Shown here: positions 6,234 to 8,558 of the stretch, in pieces | How positions within the stretch are numbered: position 1 is the stretch's first letter | Layout of the letters: every line of letters begins with the position of its first letter | NCBI GenBank assembly: GCA_030650265.1 | Contig: JAUSEJ010000400.1 | Coordinates: forward strand, 1-8,558 | Source: Dehalococcoidia bacterium | GTDB taxonomy: Bacteria; Chloroflexota; Dehalococcoidia; JACPQF01 | DNA: 8,558 nucleotides | Direction of reading: 5' to 3' | Position numbers and translations under genes: made by a program | Notes under the pieces: model-generated | Told to the model about the DNA's origin: nothing | The model's database searches: none | What the model saw: the letters and a program-made list of their open reading frames with translations, nothing else

Positions 6234-6267
6234 GAGACCAGAATAGGTATTGTCACCTTGAGGACCG

Positions 6268-6963
6268 ATGGAAAATTTGCAGATCCTACAAGAAAGATTG
6301 GGAATTCAATTCGAGAACCGTACTCTCCTTGAGCAGGCTCTCGTCCACAGTTCATTCTTGAATGAAAACCCCGGGTTTATTCTCGCATCCAACGAGCGTC
6401 TCGAGTTCCTCGGAGATGCGATCCTGGGTTGGGTGGTTGCCGAATTCCTTTATAGGGATTTCCCCGAGATGTCCGAAGGCCAGCTCACGGGTCTACGGGC
6501 TGCCCTCGTACGCACGGAGACTCTTGCTCGCCTTGGCCGTCGCCTCAAGCTTGGCGCCTTCCTCTACTTGGGAAAGGGCGAACAGGCCAGTGGCGGTGGC
6601 GAGAGGCCTCGTATCATGGCATCTTCGTTCGAGGCGATCGTGGGAGCGATCTACTTGGATCGGGGGCCGGGGTTTGTTGGGGAGTTCCTGGTTAGACAGC
6701 TAGCGCCCGAGCTCGAAAGAGCGACGAGACTTAAACTGGGAAAAGATTTTAAGACCTCGCTCCAGGAGTTGGTTCAAGGCCAGTGGCAGATCACACCTGA
6801 GTATGAGACCGTCGCGGTTAGTGGCCCCGCCCATGCGAGCGAGTTCACCATAGAGGTGCGGGTAGGGACCAGGACGCTCGGACGAGGGACCGGGAGAACC
6901 AAACGTCTGGCAGAGCAGGATGCCGCTCGCCGGGCCACAGAGGCGCTGGCCCGGGAAGAGTAA
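6268..6963 (+). CDS. rnc: Ribonuclease III
   Basis: Cleaves double-stranded RNA in rRNA and mRNA processing in the cytoplasm. The 231-residue length is normal. The nuclease domain (about 1-150) has the signature NERLEFLGDAIL (42-53) with E43, E46 and D50, E70 in EGQL, and E122 in SSFEAIVGAIYLD. The dsRNA-binding domain (about 160-228) contains DFKTSLQELVQG and the GRTKRLAEQDAARRA helix. At the position aligned with the metal-binding Asp114 of E. coli RNase III there is Ser119 (IMASSFEA, where E. coli has ILADTVEA). The other expected acidic residues are kept. ATG follows GAGG (6260-6263) by 4 bases, slightly tight. Placement directly before smc is common in bacteria and supports the identity. 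Confidence 0.96.
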   Translation: MENLQILQERLGIQFENRTLLEQALVHSSFLNENPGFILASNERLEFLGDAILGWVVAEFLYRDFPEMSEGQLTGLRAALVRTETLARLGRRLKLGAFLYLGKGEQASGGGERPRIMASSFEAIVGAIYLDRGPGFVGEFLVRQLAPELERATRLKLGKDFKTSLQELVQGQWQITPEYETVAVSGPAHASEFTIEVRVGTRTLGRGTGRTKRLAEQDAARRATEALAREE

Positions 6964-6969
6964 CCCCAT

Positions 6970-6996
6970 GGCAGTAGATGATTATATTGCCTTTTT
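6970..6996 (+). terminator. Weak intrinsic terminator after rnc
   Basis: GGCAGTA (6970-6976) pairs with TATTGCC (6985-6991) through 7 pairs, one a G-U, with an 8-base loop. TTTTT (6992-6996) follows immediately. The stem is rather AT-rich in its upper part, so efficiency may be low. It begins 7 bases after the rnc stop. Confidence 0.5.
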
Positions 6997-7016
6997 GTGA
7001 CCCGGCCAATTATAAT
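6987..7016 (+). promoter_or_regulatory. Predicted promoter of smc
   Basis: A perfect -10 TATAAT (7011-7016) is preceded by TTGCCT (6987-6992) at 18 bases. The -35 overlaps the 3' arm of the rnc terminator. Transcription would begin near 7023, about 59 bases before the smc start. Confidence 0.55.
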
Positions 7017-7033
7017 GAGCCAGCCAAAAGTCG

Positions 7034-7065
7034 GAGTGAGGGTCAGGTTTCTCTCACTCATTTTT
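7034..7065 (+). terminator. Intrinsic terminator hairpin in the smc leader
   Basis: GAGTGAG (7034-7040) and CTCACTC (7053-7059) form a perfect 7-bp stem, extendable by a G-U and a G-C pair, with an 8-base loop. ATTTTT (7060-7065) follows. It lies downstream of the predicted smc promoter and just before the smc ribosome site (GTGAGGA, 7066-7072). It can therefore act as a second stop for rnc transcripts or as an attenuator of smc. The arm CTCAC (7053-7057) could instead pair with GTGAG (7066-7070), hiding the ribosome site. Confidence 0.65.
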
Positions 7066-7081
7066 GTGAGGATTAAGCCGT

Positions 7082-8558
7082 TTGTTTCTCAAGAAGCTCG
7101 AGCTTCAAGGATTCAAAACCTTCGCCACTCGGACTGAATTCGAGTTCGGCAAAGGCGTTACCGCCGTCATTGGTCCCAACGGCAGCGGAAAAAGCAACAT
7201 AGCTGACTCAGTGCGATGGGTGCTTGGTGAGCAGAGCGGCCGCCTTCTTCGTACGAAGAAGTCAGAGGACGTCATCTTCGCCGGTAGCGCCCAGCGATCA
7301 CCCGCCGGCATGTCGCAAGTCACCCTCACCCTCGACAACAGCAGTGGCTGGCTACCTCTTGATTTTTCTGAGGTGACGATCGGGAGGCGGGTATATCGCA
7401 ACGGCGAAAGCGAGTACTACATCAACCGGGGAAAAGTCAGACTGCGAGATGTGGTCGAATTGCTCCTCAAAGCTAACGTCGGTCAGAACAACTACACGGT
7501 CATCGGCCAGGGCCTGATCGATTCCGCTCTCAGCCTGCGCCCTGAGGAGAGGCGTGGCCTGATCGAAGAGGCGGCGGACCTGAAACGCCACTATACCAAG
7601 ATTGGCGAAGCGCAGAACAAACTAGAGGCAACGCTTCTGAACCTTTCCCGGGCCAGAGACATCCTCTCTGAAGTCGGCCCCCGGCTGAACCGCCTTCAGA
7701 AACAGGCTTCTCAGGCTTCAGAATACGTTCGATTCACGAAGGAACTCTCCTCTCTTCTCACCATCTGGTACCACCAATCCTGGCAGAAGGCGACTTCATC
7801 TCTCCTCGCCAGTAATGAGGCTGCGACCGCCTGCCATACCAGTCTCCGGCGGTATCAGGAAGATCTGGGCTCTATGGTTGCCGGCATTGACGAAATCCGC
7901 TCCCTGCGGAATCTCAAGCGAAACGAGGTCGGGTTGTGGCAGAAAGAGCGAGCGGCAATCGCTGGCCGTCTGGATAGAATGATCCGGCAATTGGCCGTCG
8001 ATGTCGAACGTTTGGCCAGTTATGACCAGCAAAGACGTGAACTGAATAGCGAGATCGAGAGTCTGAGCACCAGTGTTCTGGCCGAGTCGGAGGCTCTAAC
8101 AGCCGCCAAAGACCGGCTCTCCACCCTGGTTCGTGAATCGGGCAGCGAAAAAGATCGTGTCCTCGTCTCCCAAGGGGAGACCGACAACCAGAACACGAAG
8201 CAGGCAGAATTGCAGGCCCAGTATTCGAAATTTCAGGAACAGTCTCTTTCGTCAGCTTCTGTGCTTGCAGACATCCACAATCGCCTGCGCCAATTGGCAG
8301 AACGCGAGGCCAAGCTTTCTGCCGACGCCAACAAACTACAGACTGAGGACGGACGATTGCAGGCGACTATCGCCGAGAAGCTTGGCCTCGCAACGGAGCT
8401 TCAGGGGCGCTTGGAAATATGCGCCGGCGATCTGAGCGCCCTCACGGCGGAGCGGGACAAGGTTGTGGTCACGAGGCGGGAGACGCACGGCCGCATCAAA
8501 GAATTCGAGGCAAAGGTTGGCGAGGCACAGCGGGAGGCGACCAGACTCCAATCCCAGT
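7082..8558 (+). CDS. smc: SMC chromosome partition protein (N-terminal 492 residues; runs off window)
   Basis: The reading frame is open from TTG at 7082 to the right edge; an in-frame stop at 7067-7069 bounds it upstream. SMC is the ATPase core of bacterial condensin, working with ScpA and ScpB to organise and segregate the chromosome. The start FLKKLELQGFKTFA is the classic SMC N-terminus. The Walker A motif is GPNGSGKS (31-38), followed by SVRWVLGEQS (43-52), SEDVIFAGS (61-69) and the Q-loop region YTVIGQG (138-144), then LRPEERRGLIEEAA (152-165). From about residue 167 on the chain is charged and alanine/leucine/glutamine-rich, as in the long coiled coil. The hinge, second coil, LSGGE signature and Walker B lie beyond the window, where a further 650-700 residues are expected. 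GAGG (7068-7071) is 10 bases from the TTG, a slightly long spacing. Confidence 0.95.
   Translation, partial: MFLKKLELQGFKTFATRTEFEFGKGVTAVIGPNGSGKSNIADSVRWVLGEQSGRLLRTKKSEDVIFAGSAQRSPAGMSQVTLTLDNSSGWLPLDFSEVTIGRRVYRNGESEYYINRGKVRLRDVVELLLKANVGQNNYTVIGQGLIDSALSLRPEERRGLIEEAADLKRHYTKIGEAQNKLEATLLNLSRARDILSEVGPRLNRLQKQASQASEYVRFTKELSSLLTIWYHQSWQKATSSLLASNEAATACHTSLRRYQEDLGSMVAGIDEIRSLRNLKRNEVGLWQKERAAIAGRLDRMIRQLAVDVERLASYDQQRRELNSEIESLSTSVLAESEALTAAKDRLSTLVRESGSEKDRVLVSQGETDNQNTKQAELQAQYSKFQEQSLSSASVLADIHNRLRQLAEREAKLSADANKLQTEDGRLQATIAEKLGLATELQGRLEICAGDLSALTAERDKVVVTRRETHGRIKEFEAKVGEAQREATRLQSQ

Noticed and set aside
5564..6267. Cobalamin riboswitch upstream of the cbiM operon
   Set aside because: No B12-box-like conserved core is seen in either gap, and the fur leader and the 71-base gap before cbiM are too short for one.
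7105..8551. Several - strand and + strand short open frames within smc
   Set aside because: They overlap the continuous smc frame from 7082 to the window end, which carries clear SMC motifs.
1..8558. Defence system, mobile element, CRISPR or phage content
   Set aside because: No transposase, integrase, nuclease-helicase pair or regularly spaced repeat array was found; all large genes belong to housekeeping or metal-metabolism families.

Overview
The window is a bacterial chromosome segment, moderately GC-rich by eye and densely coded on both strands, with frequent TTG start codons. The SMC and RNase III sequences, the CbiM/NikM-PDGLE fusion and the small zinc-ribbon hypothetical recall Chloroflexota (Dehalococcoidia/Anaerolineae-like anaerobes). 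That assignment is an impression from remembered family sequences; no search was run. There are no mobile elements, tRNA or rRNA genes, or CRISPR arrays. No stretch over 300 bases lacks a gene.

Left block (1-2796, + strand): a molybdenum-enzyme maturation cluster. It holds the 3' end of fdhD (formate dehydrogenase sulfurtransferase), overlapping by 4 bases with moeA (molybdenum insertion into molybdopterin). After a 73-base gap with a palindromic repeat comes mobB (GTP-binding adaptor for the dinucleotide form of the cofactor), then an uncharacterised 156-residue protein with a CPNC/CC metal-site pattern. Together they point to building an active Mo- or W-dependent formate dehydrogenase or a related oxidoreductase.

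Middle block (2800-6069, - strand): a probable four-gene operon read fur-family regulator > cbiM/nikM(N) > cbiQ > cbiO. It encodes a complete ECF-type nickel/cobalt importer and its probable metal-sensing repressor. The ATPase ends in a strikingly histidine-rich tail. The two blocks converge with only 3 bases between stop codons.

Right block (6268-8558, + strand): rnc (RNase III) diverges from the fur operon across a 198-base region. That region holds promoters in both directions and a TGCAA-N4-TTGCA inverted repeat that is a candidate Fur-family operator. rnc is followed by a weak intrinsic terminator, a consensus TATAAT promoter, a second stronger terminator hairpin within the predicted leader, and then smc (first 492 residues only). 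The promoter-terminator-gene order suggests either termination of rnc transcripts or attenuation of smc.

Two intergenic gaps (about 1577-1611 and 5586-5629) carry related GATC/GTCGG-rich palindromes. Traces of the same words occur near 6174-6184 and inside the 5' end of cbiQ, suggesting a small dispersed palindromic repeat family.
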